DNA of 64,000 nt from an uncultured Verrucomicrobiota bacterium (GTDB lineage: Bacteria > Verrucomicrobiota > Kiritimatiellia > Kiritimatiellales > Tichowtungiaceae). Shown piece after piece: positions 44,402 through 52,400 of the stretch. Each line of letters opens with the position of its first letter. Within the stretch, counting starts at the first letter, position 1. Under the pieces are notes generated by a model. It did not search any database and was not told the DNA's origin. It was given only the letters and a program-made list of their open reading frames with translations. The position numbers were made by a program, and so were the translations under genes. The DNA is taken from positions 39,392 to 103,391 of the forward strand of contig CAIKWE010000036.1 in the NCBI GenBank assembly GCA_903831085.1. Reading direction: 5' to 3'.

Positions 44402-45019
44402 TCAGTTTCGTCCATTCCTTCCATTTGTCCGGGCTTTATAAAGCCGTTCCGAAAAACCGCCGCCCGCTTCAAAATTCTGAGCCTGCCGATCCAGCAACCG
44501 CTCGGTAAGCCAGTGGGCCTGCGCGGCGAGAATCGCGCCCAGATTAGCGGCGCGTTCTTCAGCCGGCTGCTTCGCGTCCAGATCATTCACCCACTTTGCC
44601 GCCTGCTCCACGGTTTCCGGACGCAATGCCCGCGCCTCCTCGAAAGCAGGCTCTCCCAGCTTCCAAAGACGGAGTTTGCGCCGCTTCAAATGCTTTTGAT
44701 AATCCCTCTCCAGCTCGCCAAGGCTGCTTTTCGCCACATTCGTCAGGTTCATTTCCAGCTTTTTGCTTGTGGCGCTGTCCTCACTGCCCTCGCCGATGTT
44801 CTGGTATCCGCTGCGCGCCGCCTGCACCATCTGATCGAAATGACGATCTTTGACCGGGACATAGCGCTCGCAGAAGCGGCAGGTGTAGTCGTAGCAAAGC
44901 TCCGCCACCTGAAACGCCTTCAGCTTCCGGAACCCGCCATGCGCGCCATACAACCGTTCAGCCGACGCCGAGCTCAATGCCCGCTTATCGTCTCCGTTTT
45001 GTCTGTTTGGTTTGTTCAT
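44402..45019 (-). CDS. Four-helix-bundle (S23-like) protein
   Basis: A 205-residue all-helical protein. The block RKLKAFQVAELCYDYTCRFCERYVP and FDQMVQAARSGYQNIGEGSE...SKKLEMNLTNVAKSSLGELERDY matches the four-helix-bundle family first found as 23S rRNA intervening-sequence proteins; function is unknown in most bacteria. It starts 1 bp beyond the radC stop (TGAAATG), so the two are cotranscribed. A Gln/Ala-rich C-terminal region (from about residue 135) extends beyond the core domain. No rRNA gene is nearby. Confidence 0.8.
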   Translation of the reverse strand: MNKPNRQNGDDKRALSSASAERLYGAHGGFRKLKAFQVAELCYDYTCRFCERYVPVKDRHFDQMVQAARSGYQNIGEGSEDSATSKKLEMNLTNVAKSSLGELERDYQKHLKRRKLRLWKLGEPAFEEARALRPETVEQAAKWVNDLDAKQPAEERAANLGAILAAQAHWLTERLLDRQAQNFEAGGGFSERLYKARTNGRNGRN

Positions 45020-45020
45020 T

Positions 45021-45776
45021 TCATCTCTCTTCAAACTCGGCCAGACCGGATTCGCGCAGGCTGAGGAAGTCGTTGGCACCATCCCGGGTTTTGCGCCCGA
45101 TGATGAGGTGATCGAGCACTTTGATTTCCATCGTTTTGCCGGCTTCGATCAGCTTTTTGGTGATGCGGATATCATTGGCCGACGGCGACGGATCGCCGGA
45201 CGGATGGTTGTGCGCCAGAATGACGTTGGCGGCGGAATGCTGTATGGCCGGTTTAAAAATTTCGCGCGGATGCACCAGACTGGAACTGAGCGTGCCTTTC
45301 GATACTTCGCACGGCGGAGCCATCAGCCGGTTTTTGGTGTCGAGCAGAAGCACCCAGAAAACCTCGCGGTCGAGACTGCGGGCGCGTTCGCGCAAAACGG
45401 CGGCGGCCTCTTCGGGCGAAGCGATGCGCGGCCGCTCGCCTACATTCTCCTGCACCAGCCGCCGCCCCATTTCGAGCGCGGCTTTCAGCATCTTGGCTTT
45501 TTCTCTTCCAATGCCTGGAAAATCTTTTTTCAGTTCCGCCGCCGAGGCCTGCGAGAGCGCGCTGAGCGAGCCGTATTGCATGATGATTTGCTCGGCCAGT
45601 TCGACGACATTCAAGCCGGCGGTTCCGGTGCGCAGGATCAGAGCGAGCAGATCGGATTCAGAAAGATTTTCGGGGCCGAGGCGGTCGAACTTTTCGCGCG
45701 GCTGAAGCGCTTTGGGCAGATCGTCGGCCCGCACACGGTAAACCCCGCCCTCTTCACTGACGCGTTTTCCAATCAT
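45021..45776 (-). CDS. radC: RadC-like JAB-domain protein
   Basis: A 251-residue protein with an N-terminal helix-hairpin-helix part (KKDFPGIGREKAKMLKAALEMG, about 95-115) and a C-terminal MPN/JAB metal domain with VFWVLLLDTKNRL (about 142) and HNHPSGDPSPSANDI (JAMM motif, about 199-213). Function in bacteria is unsettled; it is not clearly a repair protein. FPGIG is encoded by a TTCCAA palindrome in the conserved hairpin itself. A palindrome pair lies upstream of its start. The four-helix-bundle gene is coupled downstream. Confidence 0.92.
   Translation of the reverse strand: MIGKRVSEEGGVYRVRADDLPKALQPREKFDRLGPENLSESDLLALILRTGTAGLNVVELAEQIIMQYGSLSALSQASAAELKKDFPGIGREKAKMLKAALEMGRRLVQENVGERPRIASPEEAAAVLRERARSLDREVFWVLLLDTKNRLMAPPCEVSKGTLSSSLVHPREIFKPAIQHSAANVILAHNHPSGDPSPSANDIRITKKLIEAGKTMEIKVLDHLIIGRKTRDGANDFLSLRESGLAEFEER
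45506..45520. repeat. TTCCAA-TGC-CTGGAA palindrome inside radC
   Basis: Reads DFPGIGRE in the helix-hairpin-helix motif, where the amino acids are conserved in the family; the palindrome depends on CCA, GGC, GGA and AGA codons. Confidence 0.75.
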
Positions 45777-45846
45777 CCGCCTTCATCTCCATTCACTCCG
45801 CGCCGGAGATTCCGGCGTGACAAGTCGGAAAGAAGTTAGCAGTTCT

Positions 45847-45883
45847 TTCCAAGGTTTGGAAGAAAACTTTCCAACCCTTGGAA
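45847..45883. repeat. Two phased TTCCAA palindromes upstream of radC
   Basis: Perfect cores at 45847 (spacer GGT) and 45869 (CCC), 22 bp apart (two turns). They end 71 bp before the radC start codon and lie beyond the stop codon of the Rid-type gene. Confidence 0.88.
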
Positions 45884-45933
45884 CCAAGGCTGATGAAAAC
45901 AGGCCTAAAGAAAAGCGGCGATACGGAATACCT

Positions 45934-47037
45934 TTATCGCCGCACTCCAAAGTCTTCGATCTTCACCGCGTCGACTTCAATTTCGAAGAGAAGGTCGTCG
46001 CGGCAGACGTCGGCGTGCGAGACCGCCAGCGGGAAACGCGGGATGCTGAGTTCGTCCGCGACGCGGCGGTAGATCGACAGATAGCTCATGTCTTTGAAGT
46101 AGGCGATGCCGCGGAAGAGATCGCCCCAATCCATGGCGCGCGATTCGAGCAGCGCTTTAACAACGTCCATCGTCAGCCGGATCTGTTTTTCCGGATTTTC
46201 CAGATGGGCGGTTTTGCCGTCTGGATCAATGCTGGCGGTGCCGGAAATGAGCAGACTGCGATGCATCGGAAATTTAAGTTCGACCGCGCGGCTGAAAGAA
46301 CTCTTGTAGTTGAGCGCCGGATTCTGAAGCGGTGAATCGACCGCTTTGATTTTCACCCGGTCGGTTTTAGGCTGAACGGCGAGCACGTCCATCATAATGG
46401 CGGCGCCGAACGGGTTGCTTGCACCGATGCCGGTGCTGGCGGGCACCATGTGATTAAAAATGCCGGTCTCTTCGAAGAATGCGTTACGGACGCGGTTGAA
46501 GTCGACGTACCAGTCGAGGAGCCGGTCGAGATAGATCCAGGTGCGGACGGTGTCGGTAAAACGGAAACCGTTTTCCTCAAGCGCGGCCTGCATGATCTGG
46601 AAAGCGGAGTGCGCCTGTTCGGTGCGGGACGCCTTGAGATCGGCGGGCAGAATTCCGCGCAGGCGGCAGGTCCGGGTGTGTTCGTCTTCGTAAATAAAGC
46701 CGATGTCACGGCCATTGAGTTTAACGGACTTCGGCCGGATACCGGAAATGGCGACAGCCTGCATGGAATACATGTCACCGTCTTTACAGGCATCGCCCTG
46801 CAGCCAGACCACGGGCCAATTGGCGTTTTCTGTTTCGTCGATAAATTCCGGATAGTGCTGGTTGCCCGCAAAAACAAACTGACTGAGAATGGAAGCCTTT
46901 AGCCCTTCCGCCGTGTTGCGCAGGATGCGGCTCATGTTCTGTCCGGATTGAACGGTGATACAGTGCTCGGCATGCGACGGCAGGGTCAGCGTGGCGACAT
47001 CGGCGTCATATCCGGTTTTTGAGATTTTCGCAGTCAA
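45934..47037 (-). CDS. Rid/YjgF-related or chorismatase-like protein
   Basis: A 367-residue protein. The C-terminal half resembles the Rid/YjgF fold (RSLLISGTASIDPDGKTAHLENPEKQIRLTMDVVKALLESRAMDWGDL, with VVKALLE), and the N-terminal half looks like a second, diverged copy. This layout is seen in the FkbO/Hyg5 chorismatase group, but I cannot confirm the chorismate-binding residues. It follows the PPC-domain gene by 12 bp and is the last gene of that operon. No signal peptide is visible, unlike its operon partners. Confidence 0.75.
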   Translation of the reverse strand: MTAKISKTGYDADVATLTLPSHAEHCITVQSGQNMSRILRNTAEGLKASILSQFVFAGNQHYPEFIDETENANWPVVWLQGDACKDGDMYSMQAVAISGIRPKSVKLNGRDIGFIYEDEHTRTCRLRGILPADLKASRTEQAHSAFQIMQAALEENGFRFTDTVRTWIYLDRLLDWYVDFNRVRNAFFEETGIFNHMVPASTGIGASNPFGAAIMMDVLAVQPKTDRVKIKAVDSPLQNPALNYKSSFSRAVELKFPMHRSLLISGTASIDPDGKTAHLENPEKQIRLTMDVVKALLESRAMDWGDLFRGIAYFKDMSYLSIYRRVADELSIPRFPLAVSHADVCRDDLLFEIEVDAVKIEDFGVRR

Positions 47038-47049
47038 AACAGATCCCTT

Positions 47050-49317
47050 TCAGTTAGTGATTTGTATGGAAACGGCATCAATGGTGAAATCCACAGATTT
47101 CTTGTTCTTGCCCTTGAATTTAGGGAGCGGATTATAATCCGGATTGTCGGGTGACAGGGGCACTCGAATGGTTCCATTGAGAAGAACGGTCGCCTTGTCA
47201 CCAGGCTCGGCGTTCGGGCTGACATTCAGAATAATTTCGCCGCCCTGCCCTTTGATGCTACCGGTTTTCAGGGCAAGCCACTCGGGAGGCTCCGCCAGGG
47301 TCAGCTTGATGGCACGCTCGCCGTCGCCCAGCCATTTGGCCGTTGCGTTGATACGAATATCTTCGCCGGGTCGGACGCGGAACACACCACTCTGCGGAAG
47401 ATTCAGGGTGACCGTCACCGGATCAGGGTCGGCTATTTCAACGAGCAGCTGCTGCATTGGCACCAGATGACGATAGAGAAAAGCCTGCATCATGTCTTCA
47501 GCCGGAACAGCGCGCCGCCTTACCGTCCGCAACCCGCAGTCGGCCGTGCCCTCGATTTCGAGCGCTATAGTCTGTTCTTCCGCGCGCGGCCTGGCGGCGA
47601 CCACGACACGGGCTGAATCGGCCCCTTCCGGAATAACGGAACGCTGGAGTTCAACCCCTGAAGGCGCATCCGGAGAAGACAATTTTATTTCGCCGGTGAA
47701 CCCGCCGGAGCGAATGGCATGCACCGTTGTGATCGCCGTGCCGTTGCGCGGAATACGCAGACTCGCCGGAACGATCCGCAACTGGTAGTCAGGCTGTTCC
47801 CTGCCGATCATCAGACGATAGGCATAATCGTCACCACCTTTACCCTGCTGATCATTCATCCGCACAAAATAGGTTCCCGTTGCGGGCAGTGTGATGTCAA
47901 TTCGGGAGTCGGCCTGATGCGTGACCAGCCCGAAACTTTTATCCGTAAAATCATCATTTGTCGCCAACGCCTGCCGCTGCGCATTAAACAGCGTCAGGCA
48001 GGAATCCAGCGGCGACCCGAGCCGGCGGGCGAAGACTTCAACGGTTTTTTTCTCTCCTTCGCGCCCCTCGAAGCGGAACCAGTCCTGATCACCCGGCTTG
48101 CCGATTGTTCCGTTGATAACGGTGTCGTTTGTCACGGCCTGAGCCTGCGAGAACTGGTTATTGGGCTCGCGCTCCGGACTGTCAGGCAGCGGAGATACGC
48201 TGAAGTTCCGGACATTGGAACGGATTCCGTTTTTCTCGACATGGATTGGCTGTATATCCGGCGCGTTGTCTCCGGCTTTCAACTTCATTTTCGTGTAGGG
48301 AAGGTTTACCCCGTAAAGCGACACATCCACCTCGCTGTTTGCTGCGCCGCCGAGAGGGAATATCCGTTCAATAAACGGGAGTTCGCCGATGGAGAGACGG
48401 TAGACGAAATCTTCCCGGCCGCGGAAAATTGAATCGCGGATGGAGATTATATAGTCTCCGTCTGCCGGCACGGTATAGATCAGCACCGGATCCGGACTGC
48501 ACTGGTAATCGTCGTTATAAGCCACCTGATTGCCCTTTGCGTCGTAAAGGATCAATACGGCCTGAAACCAGCCGGGAACCGCATCCGCCAGATAAGGAAC
48601 CAGCGAACGGGCCGCCGCCTCAAAAACCAGCGTCTGACCCTTTCGTGCATGGAAGCGGAAACAGTCAACATCACCCGGCATGATCTGCCCGTTCACCAGC
48701 ACCGGAAAAGAAGGAAGGGTCTCCGCTTTTGCCGGCAGATTGTTCGGCTCTTTTTCGGATACTTCAGGCATCTGCCCGACTTGAAACAAAAGCGGGTTGG
48801 AAAGCCCGTTGGTCGCGATAAGTCTCAACTCATAATCGCCGGGACGCAGCGATTTCGGCAGCGTGATTTCCAGCGTAAGCCGTTCGGCGATTTGCGGATT
48901 AAACTGTTTTTTGGCCGCCATCGCGGGATTTTCTTTATCCTCGCGTTTCATTTCAGCCACCATGGCGAGGTCCGGCTCAAGCAGTTCAATCTGCCGCTGC
49001 ATCTGCTGCTTGAGCGCTTCATCCGTTGTTTCGGCCATTTGCGCTTCGAGGACTTCTTTTGCTTTGTGAAACTTGTTGGCTTCCTTTCGATCATAGATGC
49101 GAAAATAGTCCGTCTGCCGGACTTCCACCGGGGTGCCAGAAAGATTGATGCCGGAAAAATCCTTCAAATACTGCCCGCCGATGGTGACGGTTAGTTTCGT
49201 GCCCGGCGTGCCGCCCGCCGGATAGACGAATCCGACATGGGGCGCCACAGCGGCGGAAAGAACCGCAGCGGACACTAAAAAACACGCGGAAATGAGCTGG
49301 AACGTCTTTTTCATCAC
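47050..49317 (-). CDS. Secreted protein with IPT/TIG-like and PPC domains
   Basis: A 755-residue exported protein. After a signal peptide (residues 1-22) comes a TIG-like segment (VGFVYPAGGTPGTKLTVTIGGQYL) and a charged helical stretch (about 75-140). Two or three PPC-type beta domains follow, marked by EKEPNNLPAKAETLP and EREPNNQFSQAQAV openings and GDVDCFRFHARKGQ / GDQDWFRFEGREGE. A C-terminal immunoglobulin-like part follows. No protease catalytic site is visible; the protein probably binds or scaffolds outside the cell. It overlaps the DUF1501 gene by 4 bp and belongs to the DUF1549/1553 operon. Confidence 0.82.
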   Translation of the reverse strand: MMKKTFQLISACFLVSAAVLSAAVAPHVGFVYPAGGTPGTKLTVTIGGQYLKDFSGINLSGTPVEVRQTDYFRIYDRKEANKFHKAKEVLEAQMAETTDEALKQQMQRQIELLEPDLAMVAEMKREDKENPAMAAKKQFNPQIAERLTLEITLPKSLRPGDYELRLIATNGLSNPLLFQVGQMPEVSEKEPNNLPAKAETLPSFPVLVNGQIMPGDVDCFRFHARKGQTLVFEAAARSLVPYLADAVPGWFQAVLILYDAKGNQVAYNDDYQCSPDPVLIYTVPADGDYIISIRDSIFRGREDFVYRLSIGELPFIERIFPLGGAANSEVDVSLYGVNLPYTKMKLKAGDNAPDIQPIHVEKNGIRSNVRNFSVSPLPDSPEREPNNQFSQAQAVTNDTVINGTIGKPGDQDWFRFEGREGEKKTVEVFARRLGSPLDSCLTLFNAQRQALATNDDFTDKSFGLVTHQADSRIDITLPATGTYFVRMNDQQGKGGDDYAYRLMIGREQPDYQLRIVPASLRIPRNGTAITTVHAIRSGGFTGEIKLSSPDAPSGVELQRSVIPEGADSARVVVAARPRAEEQTIALEIEGTADCGLRTVRRRAVPAEDMMQAFLYRHLVPMQQLLVEIADPDPVTVTLNLPQSGVFRVRPGEDIRINATAKWLGDGERAIKLTLAEPPEWLALKTGSIKGQGGEIILNVSPNAEPGDKATVLLNGTIRVPLSPDNPDYNPLPKFKGKNKKSVDFTIDAVSIQITN

Positions 49318-50657
49318 ATGATCTCCCTGAGCAGACCACCGCTTTCCACTTTGACCTTGCTGTCGGCCAGCGAATTAAAGAAGGCGGTTTTCCCGTCCGG
49401 TGTCGGCAGCGTACCGTTCGGATCAATCCCCATCAGTTCATAGATGCTGGCGGCCAGATCCCACGGATAGACCGGACGCTTGATCACTTCTTCACCGCGT
49501 GAACTGGTTACCCCGACGACCTGCCCGCCTTTAAACCCGCCGCCGGCCACCAGATGAGAAAAGGCCTTGCCGTAGTGACCGCGACCGCCGCTCCACGGCG
49601 CATCCCAGTCAATTTTTGGAGTGCGTCCGAATTCGCCGCCGCACCAGACAATCGTCGAATCCAGCAGCCCGCGATCCGAAAGATCCTGCAGGAGCGTTGA
49701 GAGCCCTCTGTCCAGTTCCGGCAGCTTCTGCGCCATCACTTCAAAATGTTTTTTGTGGGTGTCCCAGCCCGGGGCATTAATGGTGACAAACGGCACGCCG
49801 GCCTCGACCAGTTTACGGGCCTGCAAACAGGATTGGCCGAATGTTGTTTTCCCATAAGCCGTCTTCAATTCTTCCGACTCTTTGGACAAATCAAATGTTT
49901 TTTTAGCCTCACCCAGAATCAGTGAATAGGCGTCCTGTTTGTTTTTGTCCATCTGACTGATGAGAGGATTGCCTTCCATGGAACGTGCAAACGTGTCGAG
50001 ATTTCCCAGCAACGTGCGTCGGCTCTGCTGACGGGCATCGGTGATTCCCTCCGCGACGACTCCCTCAACCGCAAAAGGTATTTTCGCCGGGTCACCGCCG
50101 GTTGAGAAAGGCTGGTATTTTGATCCAAGAAAACCCGCTTCGGAAAACCGGCCCTGCGGTTTCGTCAGAGCAACGTACGGAGGAACCAATCCGTTATATC
50201 CTGCGCCGTACCCCTTTTTAAAGGAAACGACAGCGCCCACAGACGGATTGACAACTCCATCCACCGGCTTAGTTCCTGTCATCACCATATAGGAAGCAAC
50301 TTCATGCGCATTGTTTCCATGCGTCATACCCCGGAGCAGTGAATATTTATCGGCCATCTGCCCGAGCCTCGGCAGCATCTGGCATATCCGGATGCCTTTC
50401 ACATTGGTTTCGATCGGTTTGTCAAATTTACCGCAATAGTCATAACCGGCATCGGGTTTCGGATCAAAGGTGTCGAGATGGCAAGGTCCGCCCCACAGCC
50501 AGACCTGAATCACCGACTTGGCTTTGGCCAACGGATTGACCGCCGCGGAGGCTTTTAAGGTGAACCAGTCGGAAAGCATCAGTCCAGCCGCGCTGAACAT
50601 GCCGAGTTGCAGCACACGGCGGCGGGAAACAGGATACTGAAACAACGAACTGTCCAT
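49314..50657 (-). CDS. DUF1501 protein (sulfatase-like fold) with Tat signal
   Basis: A 447-residue exported protein. The twin-arginine signal SRRRVLQLGMFSAAGL (about 11-26) implies export in folded form. DUF1501 marks: QVWLWGGPCHLDTFDPKPDAG (about 50-70), GMTHGNNAHEVASYMVMTG, and TIVWCGGEFGRTPKIDWDAPWSGGRGHY (about 340). In planctomycetes these stand beside DUF1549/1553 proteins, as here. The start ATG 50657 follows GAGGTGG. Function in the family is unresolved, possibly carbohydrate-related. Confidence 0.88.
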   Translation of the reverse strand: MDSSLFQYPVSRRRVLQLGMFSAAGLMLSDWFTLKASAAVNPLAKAKSVIQVWLWGGPCHLDTFDPKPDAGYDYCGKFDKPIETNVKGIRICQMLPRLGQMADKYSLLRGMTHGNNAHEVASYMVMTGTKPVDGVVNPSVGAVVSFKKGYGAGYNGLVPPYVALTKPQGRFSEAGFLGSKYQPFSTGGDPAKIPFAVEGVVAEGITDARQQSRRTLLGNLDTFARSMEGNPLISQMDKNKQDAYSLILGEAKKTFDLSKESEELKTAYGKTTFGQSCLQARKLVEAGVPFVTINAPGWDTHKKHFEVMAQKLPELDRGLSTLLQDLSDRGLLDSTIVWCGGEFGRTPKIDWDAPWSGGRGHYGKAFSHLVAGGGFKGGQVVGVTSSRGEEVIKRPVYPWDLAASIYELMGIDPNGTLPTPDGKTAFFNSLADSKVKVESGGLLREIM

Positions 50658-50670
50658 AACCACCTCACCA

Positions 50671-52224
50671 TTAATGTTTGAGACTAAATTCACTGGTATT
50701 GATTAAAGCCCACGCCAAATCATAAGAACCGTTGTCAACTTGATCCGCCGAAGCAATGTAATCCAAAGCGATTTTCTGTTCCTCTTGTGTCGGCGTCCGG
50801 GAAAGGATTACCAGATAGAGCAGGTTGACGCGTTCCCTGGGCGTGGGCGACAAGGTCAGCAGCTTACGCAGGCCCGGCCCCTTCATTATTTTTTTCTGAA
50901 TGTGCGACGAGTTCAGTATATGCAACGTCTGGAAAACCGAAACGCCGTTGTTGCGATCCGACTCCAGCGAGGTATCCCGTCCGGGTCTTCCAAACATTTC
51001 CAGAAACGGGGATTTAATACTGCCATCCGCCAGCAGGATCGTCCGCTGACTTGCAGGAATGAAGGTGAACGGCTCCGGAATGGCGCTGGAATATTCTTCG
51101 CCGGTTCCGGTGATCTGACAGATCGCATCAATCAGCACCTCGGCATCAAGCCGCCGCACGCGGTAATGCGAAAACCCGGCCTGATCGGCTGAATTCTGCG
51201 GTGTTGGAATCGACGAAAGCTGATACGTGGAGGAATTGAGAATCAGCCGGTAAATGTGCTTCAGATCGTATTTTCCTTCGACCAGCTCTTTTTCCAGATA
51301 GGCCAGCAGTTCGGGACTCCACGGCGGATTATCCGGGCGGATATCGTCCGCTTCGTTAATGATACCCCGCCCCATCAGCCAGAACCAGATGCGGTTGACA
51401 ATGGCTTTGGAAAACCACGGATTCTCCGGTGAGGTCAGCCAGTCGGCAAACGCGGCGCGCGGATCGTCATCCGCACCCAGCTTAATCGGCTTTCCTCCCA
51501 GAGGAACCGGAACGACCAGCTCTTTGGTCGCCGGATTGAGCATCTGTTTATCCGGATCTGAATAAACGACTTCCTCTTTCCACTCATCCGTCTTTTTATA
51601 CGCCACCTTGGCGAAAAAGGCATCCATGCCCAGCATCTGTTCTTCGCTCCAGCCCGAATTTCCAAGCCGTACACCCATAAACACCAGCGCGGTTGTGTCC
51701 AAAATATTGCGCGGCGTCCGTTCCTGGAACGGCCGGTAAAAATTAACCGGCGGATCACGGAAATTGCTTCCGCTGGTCGTCAGCAGTGCGCGGACAAACT
51801 GATCGTACGGCATGTTCTGCCGGAGGGCGTTTAAAATCCAGTACTGGTAGGTCTGCACGGCATTCGGCCAGAGGTTGCTTGGAAATTCCGATTTCACCCG
51901 CAGCAGATCGCACCATTTTAGCGCCCAGTAATCGGCAAACTCGTCACGTTCGAGAACATAATCAATCAGCAACCGTCGCTTGTCAGGAATTTTGCTGGCG
52001 AGAAATTCCCGAACCTCCTTGGATGTCGGCAGCGTACCGATCACATCAAGATAGACACGGCGGATAAAAATGGCGTCCGAACAAAGCTCCGACGGAGGAA
52101 AACCGGTCTCCGACTGTTTGGCAAAAACGAGCTGGTCAATCCGGTTCTGCGGCACGGCGGTTTCCGCGCCGCAAGACAGAACAGACACAACGAAAAATAA
52201 AACCACCGTCGCCAACCGTTTCAT
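50671..52224 (-). CDS. DUF1549/DUF1553 secreted protein without cytochrome domain
   Basis: A 517-residue exported protein. A signal peptide (about 1-20) is followed by the DUF1549 block (IFIRRVYLDVIGTLPTSKEVREFL, YWALKWCDLLRVKSE) and then DUF1553 (DWLTSPENPWFSKAIVNRIWFWLMGRGI, SSTYQLSS, RRLDAEVLIDAICQITG). Many planctomycete relatives carry an N-terminal cytochrome c domain with CxxCH; none is present here. First gene of the operon DUF1549/1553 - DUF1501 - PPC - Rid. A pair of palindromes lies 71-117 bp upstream of the start. Confidence 0.88.
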   Translation of the reverse strand: MKRLATVVLFFVVSVLSCGAETAVPQNRIDQLVFAKQSETGFPPSELCSDAIFIRRVYLDVIGTLPTSKEVREFLASKIPDKRRLLIDYVLERDEFADYWALKWCDLLRVKSEFPSNLWPNAVQTYQYWILNALRQNMPYDQFVRALLTTSGSNFRDPPVNFYRPFQERTPRNILDTTALVFMGVRLGNSGWSEEQMLGMDAFFAKVAYKKTDEWKEEVVYSDPDKQMLNPATKELVVPVPLGGKPIKLGADDDPRAAFADWLTSPENPWFSKAIVNRIWFWLMGRGIINEADDIRPDNPPWSPELLAYLEKELVEGKYDLKHIYRLILNSSTYQLSSIPTPQNSADQAGFSHYRVRRLDAEVLIDAICQITGTGEEYSSAIPEPFTFIPASQRTILLADGSIKSPFLEMFGRPGRDTSLESDRNNGVSVFQTLHILNSSHIQKKIMKGPGLRKLLTLSPTPRERVNLLYLVILSRTPTQEEQKIALDYIASADQVDNGSYDLAWALINTSEFSLKH

Positions 52225-52294
52225 AAAACCTCGGGGTTTGTTATATGAGTAGAACGTTTGTTATCAGCCTATATTGTAACCGATTATAAATTTT

Positions 52295-52341
52295 TTCCAA
52301 TGGTTGAAACCATCCAGCTCCCATTTTTTCGATGGTTGGAA
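52295..52341. repeat. Two phased palindromes upstream of the DUF1549 operon
   Basis: Cores at 52295 (TTCCAA-TGG-TTGAAA) and 52327 (TTTCGA-TGG-TTGGAA), 32 bp apart. Both are slightly degenerate but keep the T-run/A-run flanks. They lie between the rho terminator and the DUF1549 start. Confidence 0.75.
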
Positions 52342-52349
52342 AAAAGAGA

Positions 52350-52382
52350 AAAGCCGCTTTGGATGTCCAAAGCGGCTTTCCC
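52350..52382 (-). terminator. Rho-independent terminator after rho
   Basis: AAAGCCGCTTTGGACATCCAAAGCGGCTTT (minus-strand reading: stem of 13 bp, 4-nt loop) followed by TTCTCTTTTTTCC. It lies 20 bp after the rho stop codon. Confidence 0.88.
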
Positions 52383-52400
52383 CGTTAAAAATGCCCGGTT

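Noticed and set aside
47050..49317. Serine protease call for the PPC-domain protein
   Set aside because: PPC domains are often attached to proteases, but no catalytic triad or protease domain is visible here.
51000..52224. Cytochrome c domain in the DUF1549 protein
   Set aside because: No CxxCH motif occurs anywhere in the 517 residues.
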